Positions 7,472 to 16,706 are shown, counted from the first letter of the stretch. The stretch is DNA of 64,000 nt from an uncultured Roseateles sp. (GCF_913777145.1 NZ_CAJYPS010000027.1:398734-462733), one strand, 5' to 3'. Program-made: numbers and translations. Notes: generated by a model not told the origin, from the letters alone.

Positions 7472-8742
7472 AGCCGGTCGACGCGGGCATCGGGCCCGCA
7501 GTTGCCCATCGCGTCGCGACCATCGCCCGCGTCGTAATGCGATCGCAGGGCGTCCCGCACCGACGCCGTGGGCAGCACCGGCTGGGTGGGGTCGAACACG
7601 ACCACCTCGGCGCCCGTGGCCGACAAGGCCCGAACGACGCCCGCCTGCTGGGCCGGTGCGGCCGCCACATACAGCCGCGCGCCCTTCAGCGAGGCCGCCG
7701 GCAGGCTGGCCAGCACGGGTTGGATGGCGGCCCACAGCGCCGCCGGGTCCGGCGCGATCAGCAGCAGCTCGCTGGGGGTGTCGCGCGCTGCGTCGAAGGC
7801 CTCTCGCAGGCAGGCCTGGACCTGGCGGCTATCGGCCAGCGCCGGGGCGTTGAACACGCAGCTTTGCAGCGCCAGATCGCCGTCCGGCGCGGGCCGCAGG
7901 CGCCTCAGCACCTCATCGCCATACTGCGTCCAGTCGGCCTGCGCCGCCGCGGGCGGTGGCGGCTCGCGCGGTGCCAGCTCCCGCTGTGACCACGCCACCT
8001 CCTGGGCACACAGCAGCGCATCGGCCTGACGGGCCTGGGCCAGCGCCAGTGCCCAGGCCGATGGCGCCTCCGGGTCCACCCGGCCGGTGTCGGCGTCGAC
8101 GAGCAGGCTCACCCGCGGCGGCTTCTGCTCGACCGGCCGCGGACGCTCGGGGTCCGCGTCGGGCACGACCACCTGGAGCCGCAGCGCCCGGCCGTCGGCC
8201 GTGAACGCATGCTCGCCAGCCCACCAGACGGAGCTCACGGTCCGCGGCAAGGCATGCACGTAGGCGAGCGGCAGAAAGTCCGCGAGGCCCATCTGCCGCA
8301 CGGGCCGGCCCTGCGTGTCGAACAGCACGACCACATCGTCGCCCCAGCCCACGCCATGCCAGTTGTCGAACGTGGCCACACGGCCGGTGTCCGACACGGC
8401 GGCGCGGACCGGGCTCACGGGGTTGCTCAGCTCATGCGCCCAGACCTGCACCCAGCCGTCGCCGCTGCGCCGCTCCAGCGTGCCGGTCGCCCGCTCGGGG
8501 CTGCTCGGCCGGGCGGCGAACTCGGGCTGCTGCGCAACGCGCGTGCACACGCTCGTGTCGACCCGGCCACTGGGCATGACGACGAATCGATAAGCCCCCG
8601 CGGGGGCCACATAGACCGCCGGACAGGCCGGCAACCAGCTGTCCGCGCGGACGGTGGCCAGGCACACCAGGCCCATGCCCAAGCCCAGGCCGGCGACCCG
8701 CGCCCGTCGTCGTGCAGATCCCGCTCGCTTGATCGTCGTCAT
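7465..8742 (-). CDS. Uncharacterised exported protein
   Basis: This 425-aa protein is not recognised. The N-terminus is basic followed by a hydrophobic stretch (VAGLGLGMGLVCLATVRA), consistent with a signal peptide cut near residue 33. The N-terminal half has repeated short strands (AAVSDTGRVATFDNWHGVGWGDDVVVLFDTQGRPVRQM), reminiscent of beta-propeller blades. The C-terminal third alternates helices and strands (SELLLIAPDPAALWAAIQPVL, GARLYVAAAPAQQAGVVRAL). It lies downstream of putA on the same strand but is separated from it by a long imperfect inverted repeat, so it is probably transcribed separately. Confidence 0.65.
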   Translation of the reverse strand: MTTIKRAGSARRRARVAGLGLGMGLVCLATVRADSWLPACPAVYVAPAGAYRFVVMPSGRVDTSVCTRVAQQPEFAARPSSPERATGTLERRSGDGWVQVWAHELSNPVSPVRAAVSDTGRVATFDNWHGVGWGDDVVVLFDTQGRPVRQMGLADFLPLAYVHALPRTVSSVWWAGEHAFTADGRALRLQVVVPDADPERPRPVEQKPPRVSLLVDADTGRVDPEAPSAWALALAQARQADALLCAQEVAWSQRELAPREPPPPAAAQADWTQYGDEVLRRLRPAPDGDLALQSCVFNAPALADSRQVQACLREAFDAARDTPSELLLIAPDPAALWAAIQPVLASLPAASLKGARLYVAAAPAQQAGVVRALSATGAEVVVFDPTQPVLPTASVRDALRSHYDAGDGRDAMGNCGPDARVDRLQ

Positions 8743-8776
8743 GCCGCGACCTTAGCGCAGGCAGGCGGCGCCGCGC

Positions 8777-8943
8777 CTCAGAGGGTGAGAGGGAATCCGG
8801 CGTGCCCGAAAGGGCGTGCCAAGCTGCCCCGCTCTAGGCGCAAAGCACAGCCGTAGCTCGCGCTACGGCGAGCATTTGCAACGACGAGTGGGGCGGTTTG
8901 GGGCGGCAAGGCGGGCATGCTGGATTTGCTCTCACCCTCTCAG
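8777..8943. repeat. Long imperfect inverted repeat (about 80-base arms)
   Basis: The outer ends match as AGAGGGTGAGAG (from 8780) and CTCTCACCCTCT (8929-8940). AATCC.GC.TGCCCG then pairs with its partner further in, and the arms meet at CGTAGCTCGCGCTACG (8852-8867). The element fills almost the whole putA-downstream gap and just overlaps the putA stop. It may act as a terminator for putA or be a miniature repeat element. Confidence 0.65.
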
Positions 8944-11900
8944 TGCATGCCCGCCAGCAGCGCCGCGTTGCCGCCGGCGGCGGCGGTGTTGACGGTCAGC
9001 GTCTGCTCGGCCGCGAAGCGGTAGAGCTGGCGCACATGGCCGGCGGCCACCACCAGCGGCAGGATGGCGCCGGCGCGCGTGGCCAGTGCCTGGGCCAGCA
9101 GGTGGGCGGCCGCTGCATCCGACGAGGCCAGCGCCACGCCGGCCAGTTGCGGCGCGGCCAGCACCGCAGGCAGTGCGGCATCGGGCGCCAGCGTCAGCGC
9201 CTGGGCCGGCAGACCGGCCTGCAGCAGCAGCTGGCGCGCGGACTCCGGGCCCCCCAGCCAGACCACGCTGTTGCCCGCCAGCAGCGCAGACACCGCCGCG
9301 GCCAGGCCGGCCTCGGCGCGGCCCAGCACCGCGAACAGGCCGCGACCATGGTGGCGCAGCGTGTTGCTCTCGCCGGTGGGGCCGGGCAGCTCGTGGTCCG
9401 CCAGCGCGGTCTGCGCGGCGTTCAACAACGTGCGCAGCGCGATCGCGGTGGGCGCGTCCAGCGTGTCGGCCGCGCGGCGCAGCGTGGCAATGCGTTCGGT
9501 CAGCGGCAGCTCGCGCCAGCTGGCCTCCACCGCCAGCGCGGGCGCGGGGGCCTGGCCGTCCAGCAGCAGCGGCGGCGTGATCGCCTCGAGGCGCGGCTCG
9601 GCCACGAAGCGGCGCAGATAGTCCGGCCCGCCGGCCTTGGGGCCGGTGCCCGACAGGCCCTCGCCGCCAAAGGGCTGCACGCCCACCACGGCGCCGATGA
9701 TGTTGCGGTTCACATAGACATTGCCGATGCGGGCCTCGTCGGCCAGGCGCTGGGCGCGGCTGTCGATGCGGGTCTGGATGCCCAGCGTGAGGCCATAGCC
9801 CAGCGCGTTGATCTGCGCGATCACCTCGTCCACGCTGTGCTGGAAGCGCACCACGTGCAGCACCGGGCCGAAGATCTCCTCGCCCAACTGCTCCACCCGA
9901 TCGATCTCGAAAGCCACCGGGCGGATCTGGCGCGGCAGCGTGTCGGCCACCGGGGCCTCGGCGATCAGCCGGGCCTCGCGCTTGAGGCGCTCCACATGGC
10001 GGGCGATGTTGGCGTGGGCCTCGTCGTCTATGACCGGGCCCACGTCGGTGGCCAGATTGGCCGGCTCGCCCACGCGCAGCTCGGCCAGCGCACCCTTGAG
10101 CATCTCGACCATGCCGTCCGCGATGTCGGCCTGCACGCACAGCAGGCGCAGCGCCGAGCAGCGCTGGCCGGCCGATCGGAAGGCGCTCTGCACGACGGCG
10201 TCTATGACCTGCTCGGGCAGCGCGGTGGAGTCCACCACCATGGCGTTCAGGCCGCCCGTCTCGGCAATCAGCGGGATGGGCGAGTTGGGCTTGGCCGCCA
10301 GCGCCTTGTTGATGATCTGGGCCACCGCGGTGGAGCCGGTGAAGCACACGCCGGCCGTGTGGGCGTGGGCCACCAGGCCGGCGCCCACGGTCTCGCCCGC
10401 GCCATGCAGCAGCACCAGCGCGTCGGTGGGCACGCCGGCGGCATGCAGCAGCTCCACCATCTTCAGCGCGACAAAGGGCGTCTGCTCGGCCGGCTTGGCG
10501 GCCACCGCATTGCCCGCCACCAGCGCGGCCACCACCTGGCCCGCAAAGATGGCCAGCGGGAAGTTCCAGGGACTGATGCAGACGAACACGCCGCGGCCCT
10601 GCATCAGGGCCGGGTCTTGCTCCGCACGGTCGGCGTAGTAGCGCAGGAAGTCCACCGCCTCGCGCACCTCGGCGATGCAGTCGGCCTGGGTCTTGAAGGC
10701 CTCCTTCACCAGCAGCGCGCAGAACTCGGGCAGGCGGGCGTCCAGGTCGTCGGCGGCACGGCGCAGCACGGCCGCGCGCTGCGGCACGGGCGTGGCGTTC
10801 CAGCCGGCGAAGCCGGCCTGCAGGCGCTGCATCGCGGCGTCCACCTGCTCGGCCGTGGCCTCGGCCACGGGCTGCAGCGGCGTGGCGGCCAGCGCGGCCT
10901 GCAGCGGCGCGCGCTGGGCGGGGGCGGTGAGGTCGGCGCCGCTGCTGTTGGCGCGGCCCTGGCCCTGGGCATCGCGGTAGAGGTCGGGCGGCAGCGGCAG
11001 CGCGCTCTTGGCGTGCAGGCGCTCCAGCGGCGAGCCCAGCAGCTCGGGCAGCTGCACGCTGGTGTCGGCCAGCTGGTGCACGAAGGAGGAGTTGGCGCCG
11101 TTCTCCAGCAGGCGGCGCACGAGGTAGGCCAGCAGATCGCGGTGCTCGCCCACGGGCGCATAGACGCGGCAGGGGATGGAGCCGTCCTTCAGCACCTCAC
11201 GGTACACGCCCTCGCCCATGCCGTGCAGGCGCTGCATCTCGAAGGGCGCGCCGGCCGCACGCGCCATCTGCACGATGGCCGCGATGGTGCCGGCGTTGTG
11301 GCTGGCGAACTGCGGGTAGATCACGTCCTGGTGGCCGATCAGCGCCTGCGCGCAGGCCAGGTAGCTGACGTCGGTGTGCTGCTTGTGCGTGAACACCGGG
11401 TAGTGGCCCAGGCCCAGCTCCTGGGCGCGCTTGATCTCGCCGTCCCAGTAGGCGCCCTTGACCAGGCGCACCATGAAGCGCAGGCCGTGCTTGCGCGCAA
11501 TCGCGGCCACCTCGTCCACCACCGCCAGCGCACGGGTCTGGTAGGCCTGCACCGCGAGACCGAAGCCGCGCCATTGCGGGTAGTGCTGCGCGATGCGCGC
11601 GGCCAGCACGTCCAGCACGTCCAGCGACAGCTCCAGGCGGTCCACCTCTTCGGCGTCGATGGTGAGATTGATGTTGGCCTCGGCGGCCAGCTCGATGAGC
11701 TGCCACACGCGCGGCAGCAGCTCGGCGAACACGCGCTCGCGCTGCAGCACCTCGTAGCGGCTGAACAGCGCGCTGAGCTTGATGGAGATGCCGTCCGAGC
11801 CCTCGGGGCTGTCGGCCCGGCGGCCGCCGGCGATCGCGCGGATGGCGGCCACATAGGACGCCTGGTAGCGCTCGGCGTCGTGTTCGGTGCGGGCGCCCTC

Positions 11901-12500
11901 ACCCAGCATGTCGTAGCTGAACCTGAGCTGCTTCTGGATCTTGCGTGCCGCGTCGGCCTCGCCCATGGCCTCCTTGATGCTGCGGCCCAGCACGAACTGG
12001 CGGCCCAGCAGCTGGATGGCGCGCACCGTGGCGGCTACCACCGTCTGCGCGCCCAGGCGCTTGAACAGGCCGCCCTCGTCCTCGGCCCCCGGCAGGAAGC
12101 GCTTGGACAGCGAGATGGCCGAGGCCGACAGCGCGGCCAGCATCTTGTGCGGGCTGCCCTCGCTGGCACCGTCAAAGTCCGCGCGGCCCAGCTGGTCGGC
12201 GGTCAGCGCGATGGCGGTGGGCGCGTCCGGCACGCGCAGCAGCGCCTCGGCCAGGCGCATCAGGGCCAGGCCCTCGGCGCTGGTGATGGGGTATTCGCGC
12301 AGCAGCGACTCCATGGCCCAGAACGGCGCCGGGTTCTTGCGCACCTGGTCCACCCAGGGGCTGGCGGCGGCGATCACGGCCGGCCAGTCCAACGCGGCGC
12401 GCACGCGGGCGGCCAGGGTCTGCACCACGCCGGGCTCCGGGCGGTAGGGGTCGGGCAGGCGCGCGGCCTCGGGCGGGGCGATGAAGGGCGTGGTGGACAT
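8940..12500 (-). CDS. putA: Bifunctional proline dehydrogenase / glutamate-semialdehyde dehydrogenase PutA
   Basis: This 1186-aa flavoenzyme oxidises proline to glutamate in two steps with channelled intermediate. The proline dehydrogenase part (about residues 60-480) shows RLVKGAYWDGEIKRAQ near residue 350. The aldehyde dehydrogenase part (about 530-1000) shows IAETGGLNAM with the general-base Glu and GQRCSALR with the catalytic Cys at about residue 781. A further 180 residues form the C-terminal domain seen in longer PutA types. There is no N-terminal ribbon-helix-helix domain, so it is not self-regulating like the enteric enzyme; the divergent Lrp-family gene probably takes that role. The start follows GGAGAC. 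Confidence 0.95.
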   Translation of the reverse strand: MSTTPFIAPPEAARLPDPYRPEPGVVQTLAARVRAALDWPAVIAAASPWVDQVRKNPAPFWAMESLLREYPITSAEGLALMRLAEALLRVPDAPTAIALTADQLGRADFDGASEGSPHKMLAALSASAISLSKRFLPGAEDEGGLFKRLGAQTVVAATVRAIQLLGRQFVLGRSIKEAMGEADAARKIQKQLRFSYDMLGEGARTEHDAERYQASYVAAIRAIAGGRRADSPEGSDGISIKLSALFSRYEVLQRERVFAELLPRVWQLIELAAEANINLTIDAEEVDRLELSLDVLDVLAARIAQHYPQWRGFGLAVQAYQTRALAVVDEVAAIARKHGLRFMVRLVKGAYWDGEIKRAQELGLGHYPVFTHKQHTDVSYLACAQALIGHQDVIYPQFASHNAGTIAAIVQMARAAGAPFEMQRLHGMGEGVYREVLKDGSIPCRVYAPVGEHRDLLAYLVRRLLENGANSSFVHQLADTSVQLPELLGSPLERLHAKSALPLPPDLYRDAQGQGRANSSGADLTAPAQRAPLQAALAATPLQPVAEATAEQVDAAMQRLQAGFAGWNATPVPQRAAVLRRAADDLDARLPEFCALLVKEAFKTQADCIAEVREAVDFLRYYADRAEQDPALMQGRGVFVCISPWNFPLAIFAGQVVAALVAGNAVAAKPAEQTPFVALKMVELLHAAGVPTDALVLLHGAGETVGAGLVAHAHTAGVCFTGSTAVAQIINKALAAKPNSPIPLIAETGGLNAMVVDSTALPEQVIDAVVQSAFRSAGQRCSALRLLCVQADIADGMVEMLKGALAELRVGEPANLATDVGPVIDDEAHANIARHVERLKREARLIAEAPVADTLPRQIRPVAFEIDRVEQLGEEIFGPVLHVVRFQHSVDEVIAQINALGYGLTLGIQTRIDSRAQRLADEARIGNVYVNRNIIGAVVGVQPFGGEGLSGTGPKAGGPDYLRRFVAEPRLEAITPPLLLDGQAPAPALAVEASWRELPLTERIATLRRAADTLDAPTAIALRTLLNAAQTALADHELPGPTGESNTLRHHGRGLFAVLGRAEAGLAAAVSALLAGNSVVWLGGPESARQLLLQAGLPAQALTLAPDAALPAVLAAPQLAGVALASSDAAAAHLLAQALATRAGAILPLVVAAGHVRQLYRFAAEQTLTVNTAAAGGNAALLAGMH

Positions 12501-12541
12501 GTCGGGTCTCCTGGAGAGATGCCACTTTATCGAGCCGGATT

Positions 12542-12556
12542 CCGAATTAAATTCCG
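12542..12556. promoter_or_regulatory. Operator candidate in the putA-lrp divergent gap
   Basis: An A+T-rich imperfect palindrome CCGAATTAAATTCCG, with ATTCCGA directly repeated on either side, lies in the 86-base gap between two divergent starts. A+T-rich dyads are the usual Lrp-family target. Binding is inferred. Confidence 0.5.
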
Positions 12557-12586
12557 AGACTCAATCCAGCCTCAGAGACTTATCCC

Positions 12587-13054
12587 GTGGAAGACGCCAT
12601 CCTCGACAAAATCGACGCCCGCATCCTGCGCGTGCTGCAGGCCGATGGCCGCATCTCCAACCTCAAGCTGGCCGAGGCCGTGCACCTGTCGCCCACGGCG
12701 GTGCTGGAGCGCGTGAAGCGGCTGACCCGTGACGGCTACATCCTGGGCTACGAGGCGCGGCTGAACCCGGCCAAGCTGGGTGCCTCCATGCTGGTGTTCA
12801 TCGAGGTGCTGCTGGACCGCACGGTGCAGGACGTGATGGACAACTTCAAGGCCGCGGTCCAGGCCCGCCCCGAGATTCTGGAATGCCATCTGGTGGCGGG
12901 CGGCTTCGACTATCTGCTCAAGACCCGGGTGCGGGACATGGGCGCCTACCGCGAGTTCATCGGGCAGGTGATCTGGACGCTGCCGGGGGTGCGGGAGACA
13001 AGGACGTATGCGGTGATGGAAGAAGTGAAGTCGACGACGGCGTTGGCGATTTGA
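12587..13054 (+). CDS. Lrp/AsnC-family transcriptional regulator (PutR-like)
   Basis: This 155-aa protein has an N-terminal helix-turn-helix (about residues 8-60; LKLAEAVHLSPTAVLERVKRL) and a C-terminal RAM/AsnC ligand-binding domain (about 70-145). The start is a GTG at 12587, giving MEDAILDKIDARILRVLQADGR, the standard Lrp length. Divergent placement from putA and the family's known role in proline-responsive activation (PutR/BkdR-type) point to control of putA by proline; this is inference from context. Confidence 0.9.
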   Translation: MEDAILDKIDARILRVLQADGRISNLKLAEAVHLSPTAVLERVKRLTRDGYILGYEARLNPAKLGASMLVFIEVLLDRTVQDVMDNFKAAVQARPEILECHLVAGGFDYLLKTRVRDMGAYREFIGQVIWTLPGVRETRTYAVMEEVKSTTALAI

Positions 13055-13241
13055 TTGGGCCGTGCTTGGTTGATGTCGCTGCTGGTTTTCAGGTGAGGCC
13101 CAGGCACGGGCGGGTCTTGACAGCTAAGGATGTGACGCGGATGTGCAGCGACGCTTACGCAATAGCAACATCAGAAATTGCCCGCTGGTCAACATCAGCA
13201 TGATGCCGTTATTATTCTTGGAACATTTGAGGTCCATGCCG

Positions 13242-14291
13242 ATGACGATGAACAATAAGCAGGTTGAGAAACTTCAGGCTCAGCTTCAGCAGGAACGCCG
13301 CCTCGTTTCTTTTGACAATTACGACATCAGCGTAAAGCAACTAATTGACATGAGAAAGACTGGGGCCATTCATGTGCCCCCAGAGTATCAGCGTCAATTT
13401 GTGTGGGATGCGGCCAGAGAGTCTCAACTGATTGAGTCTGTTTTTCTCGGGATCCCCATTCCAAATGTGTTCATGGCCACGAATGAGGACTCGACATGGG
13501 AGGTCGTTGACGGTGTGCAGCGCCTCGGTACGCTCGCTCATTTCATTGGGTCAAAAGAGCTACTCGGCCAGGTGGAAAAAGATGCTCCCCTCGTTATCGA
13601 GGGACTTGAAAAACTTTCCGAACTCAACGGAAAGAAATTTTCAGATCTTCCAGGGACACTTCAACTGCTTTTTGAGACTAGGCCGCTTCGAGCGACGGTC
13701 CTGAATGACAAAAGCGATCTGAGTGTTCGATTTGACCTTTTTGAACGCCTCAACACGGGTGGAGTGTTGCTGACGAACCAAGAGATCAGAAACTGCATTT
13801 TCAGAGGCAAACTAAACGATCAGATTAAGAAACTTTCTAAGCAAGAAAACTTTTCATCATCAATCCGCTTGAAAGATACCGATCAAAACAATGGTACTAG
13901 CGAGGAGTTGGTTCTGCGCTTCTTTGCCTATCTTGAGTGCTATCAGGAGTTTGATCACAGCGTCAAGGATTTCCTGAACGACTACATGAGGCATCGTGCC
14001 GCCAAGCCACTGAAGCATACGTCGGTAGTTCTTTTTAACCAAACTTTTGACATCATTCGCGGAGCGCTGCCAAATGGCATCATCCGTGGCAATCGTGCTG
14101 TTACGCCAATCAATCTCTTTGAAGCAGTAGCTGTTGGCTGTGCTGTCGCCATTAAGGCCGGAAAGACACCCAGCCCTCAAAAAATAAAATCTGTCATTAA
14201 TAGTAGCGGACTCAGGGCTCTCACGACGGGGGCAACCAACAGTAGATCTAGGGTTGCGGGTCGTATCGAGTTTGTAGCGAATGCGGTTTAA
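13242..14291 (+). CDS. DUF262 (GmrS N-terminal / ParB-like nucleotide-binding) protein
   Basis: This 349-aa protein has the DUF262 core: PPEYQRQFVWD near residue 46, the nucleotide-handling motif DGVQR at about 90-94, and RLNTGGVLLTNQEIRN from about 169. The C-terminus ends NSRSRVAGRIEFV. There is no DUF1524 His-Me nuclease domain as in GmrD, BrxU or SspE, so any nuclease action must come from the partner. The start is uncertain: the ATG at 13242 sits 9 bases after GAGG, with alternatives at 13236 and 13248. Its stop overlaps the HEPN gene start as TAATG. Low G+C suggests recent transfer. The family is strongly associated with phage defence. Confidence 0.85.
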   Translation: MTMNNKQVEKLQAQLQQERRLVSFDNYDISVKQLIDMRKTGAIHVPPEYQRQFVWDAARESQLIESVFLGIPIPNVFMATNEDSTWEVVDGVQRLGTLAHFIGSKELLGQVEKDAPLVIEGLEKLSELNGKKFSDLPGTLQLLFETRPLRATVLNDKSDLSVRFDLFERLNTGGVLLTNQEIRNCIFRGKLNDQIKKLSKQENFSSSIRLKDTDQNNGTSEELVLRFFAYLECYQEFDHSVKDFLNDYMRHRAAKPLKHTSVVLFNQTFDIIRGALPNGIIRGNRAVTPINLFEAVAVGCAVAIKAGKTPSPQKIKSVINSSGLRALTTGATNSRSRVAGRIEFVANAV

Positions 14292-14965
14292 TGTTCGAGG
14301 CGGAACAACTTTCGTTTGCAGAGCGCATGCGGGAAGTTCGCGCTCTGCATCAAATCATCTCCGAACTTGAGTCATCGGACCCGTTTCAGCCGGACTCTAC
14401 TCGGGTAATAATTATTCGGGGGCTATTTTTTGTTTTACTTTATGCCGGATTTGAGTTTGCCGTAAACCAAATAATTAGCGCGACATTGCGAGAAATCTCT
14501 AGTGCAGCGGTGGAGACTGCAAAATTGGATCAGCCATTTTTTGCCTTGGCGTTAAGCCCTCAGCTCGACTCACTCGAGAATGGGGCCAGCGACACCAAAT
14601 GGGAGCGAAGGCGAAAACTATTTGAGGCACAAACGCAAGAAAAGCCATGCATCATCAATGATTCATTGCTTTCTATGCATCTGCAGAATATTGGGCGCAA
14701 ATCGCTTGAACAGGTATTCTCTTGCTTCGGCATAACTGATCCAGTCGTACCAACACCAAGGTATTTTGGCTACCTTGATGAACTAGTCGAGAAGCGTCGA
14801 GCCGTATCGCACGGCCGAACCGGCGCAGAAGATGCCGGACGACGTTATCGCTCAGGTGAATTGCTTCAACGGCTTGATGCCGTGATTGATGTGGTCGCAC
14901 ATCTCGAAACCACGTTTGCCACATACGTGTCTCAACGCAGGTATCTAGCGGCGGCCCACCGCTAG
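14291..14965 (+). CDS. HEPN-like RNase (MAE_28990/MAE_18760-type)
   Basis: This 224-aa protein is predicted helical. The first 75 residues (RGLFFVLLYAGFEFAVNQII) resemble the start of MAE_28990/MAE_18760-type HEPN proteins. The catalytic HEPN motif R-x4-H is present as RRAVSH at residues 169-174, followed by GR and a long terminal helix. HEPN proteins cut RNA and serve as toxins or abortive-infection effectors. Translation is coupled to the DUF262 gene through TAATG, so the two probably act together. The family assignment rests on the motif and on the known pairing with DUF262 genes, not on a search. Confidence 0.75.
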   Translation: MFEAEQLSFAERMREVRALHQIISELESSDPFQPDSTRVIIIRGLFFVLLYAGFEFAVNQIISATLREISSAAVETAKLDQPFFALALSPQLDSLENGASDTKWERRRKLFEAQTQEKPCIINDSLLSMHLQNIGRKSLEQVFSCFGITDPVVPTPRYFGYLDELVEKRRAVSHGRTGAEDAGRRYRSGELLQRLDAVIDVVAHLETTFATYVSQRRYLAAAHR

Positions 14966-15386
14966 GAAACTGCGAACCCCAGCGACGCCGCAATGGCATT
15001 CCCCCGTGAGCACGGCGTGCAGCCGCGCGTCGGACGGCGCATAGGTCCGAGTTCACCGGGCGGTGACAAGCCCACCGCGAGAGCGCAGCGGCTCGCTTCT
15101 GCGCACACGGCCAGCGGCCGTTGGATTGGTGGACCGCGTTGCAGGCCCCGAGCGCGGTGCGGTTCAGCGCATCTTCTTTGGTGACTTTCTTCTGGGCGCG
15201 ACCAGAAGAAAGTTACCCGCCATCGCGGGGCGGATTCCCGCGGCGGTGCTCCGAGTCCAAAGGCTGGCCGCAAAAGCAGCCCAACCACTCACTCTCCAAG
15301 CACACAACCCGCGAGCCCGGTTGGAGCTCGCAACTCCTGATCCCAGCCCACGGCGCTGCCTTCCCAGGCAACACCTGCCCCCCTCG
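14966..15386. other. Gene-free region with a strong hairpin repeat
   Basis: Open frames here are short or G+C-driven and match nothing recognisable. The stretch contains the right copy of the cassette-flanking repeat and a long hairpin at 15180-15217. G+C returns to the genome level within it, so the right boundary of the foreign segment probably lies close to 14966-15000. Confidence 0.5.
15180..15217. repeat. Long-stem extragenic hairpin (REP-like)
   Basis: GGTGACTTTCTTCTGG pairs with CCAGAAGAAAGTTACC across the loop GCGCGA, a 16-base stem with one wobble pair. Very similar ACTTTCTT-type hairpins are common between genes in beta- and gammaproteobacteria and are usually treated as REP-like elements. 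Confidence 0.6.
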
Positions 15387-15833
<447 letters not shown>

Positions 15834-15870
15834 CTACACGGGCGGCGGTGATGGCGGGCCGCGGCGGGCC

Positions 15871-16566
15871 TCAGCCCAGCTGCTTCCCAAAGAACCGCAT
15901 CGTGCGGTCCCACGCCCTTTGCGCCCACACCGGGTCGAACTGGCTGGTAGGCATGCGCCCCTGGCCCACGGCCGTCTCGTTGGCAAAGGCGTGGATCGCC
16001 AGATAGCGGTGGCCCTCGTAGCTCACGCCGGCCTCGGCCAGCTTGGCCTCCAGACGGTCCACGTCCTCGATCTTGAAGAAGGCGTCCTGCGTGGCCCAGT
16101 GGGCCTGCAGCGGGATCTTGATCTGGCTGGCGTTCACGTATTCCAGCGGCGGGAAGCCGTACCAGATCACGGCCGCGTCGGCCTCGGGCACGTTCACCGC
16201 GGCCAGCACGGTCAGCGCGCCGCCCATGCAGTAGCCGGTGACCCCCACCTTGCCGCTGCCCAGCTTCAGACCCTTGAGGTATTGCACCGCGCCGCGCACG
16301 TCCTGCGTGGCGGCGTCAGCGAAATTGAGGCCGTCCATCAGGTGGTGGGCCTCCTCGGCCTCCACGGTGCTCTTGCCGCGGTAGAGGTCGGGCACCAGCG
16401 CGGTGAAGCCGGCCTGGGCCAGGCGGTCGGCCACGCCGCGGATCTGGTCGTTCAGGCCCCACCATTCCTGGATCACCACCACCGCGCCCAGCGTCTGGGC
16501 GGCCTCGGCCAGGTAGCCGTTCACCACGGCGCCATCGGGGCGCTTGAATTCGATCATGCGAGCCAT
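15871..16566 (-). CDS. Dienelactone hydrolase family protein (carboxymethylenebutenolidase-like)
   Basis: This 231-aa alpha/beta hydrolase has the family's Cys nucleophile in GYCMGG (near residue 112), Asp in WATQDAFF and His in AIHAFAN. The motif VVVIQEWWGLNDQIR is typical of DLH. Members hydrolyse dienelactone to maleylacetate in chlorocatechol breakdown, but many, including isolated ones such as this, act on other lactones or esters. There are no aromatic-degradation genes nearby. The start follows AAGGAGA and diverges from ribA. Confidence 0.88.
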   Translation of the reverse strand: MARMIEFKRPDGAVVNGYLAEAAQTLGAVVVIQEWWGLNDQIRGVADRLAQAGFTALVPDLYRGKSTVEAEEAHHLMDGLNFADAATQDVRGAVQYLKGLKLGSGKVGVTGYCMGGALTVLAAVNVPEADAAVIWYGFPPLEYVNASQIKIPLQAHWATQDAFFKIEDVDRLEAKLAEAGVSYEGHRYLAIHAFANETAVGQGRMPTSQFDPVWAQRAWDRTMRFFGKQLG

Positions 16567-16706
16567 GCGGGTCTCCTTGCAGAAGAAAAAACGGCCGCCA
16601 GCCTAGCGCCGCGGGCTTGGCCATGCTTGAAAGCCGGCCTCTCGGCCCGAGTTATCCGGGTTAGCCCCAGGCGCTGGCCAAAAACGGGGTATCTTCGGCC
16701 CGCACC

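Larger units (their letters stand above)
13146..14998. mobile_element. Putative horizontally acquired cassette (DUF262 + HEPN)
   Basis: Both genes inside are near 50% G+C against about 70% around them, with A- and T-ending codons rare in the neighbours. An imperfect direct repeat brackets them: CAGCGACGC-TTA-CGCAATAGCA at 13146-13167 and CAGCGACGC-CGCAATGGCA at 14980-14998, matching 18 of 19 bases once a 3-base insertion is allowed. No integrase or transposase is seen inside, so the mode of entry is unknown. Confidence 0.5.

Noticed and set aside
8898..12716. A 1272-codon plus-strand open frame antisense to putA
   Set aside because: It is rich in His, Gln, Arg and Gly with no recognisable domain, a typical shadow of a G+C-rich gene in the opposite frame. 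The minus-strand PutA motifs are unambiguous.
16567..16706. An FMN riboswitch upstream of ribA
   Set aside because: The gap is only 140 bases, shared with a divergent promoter, and shows none of the conserved FMN-aptamer sequence words.
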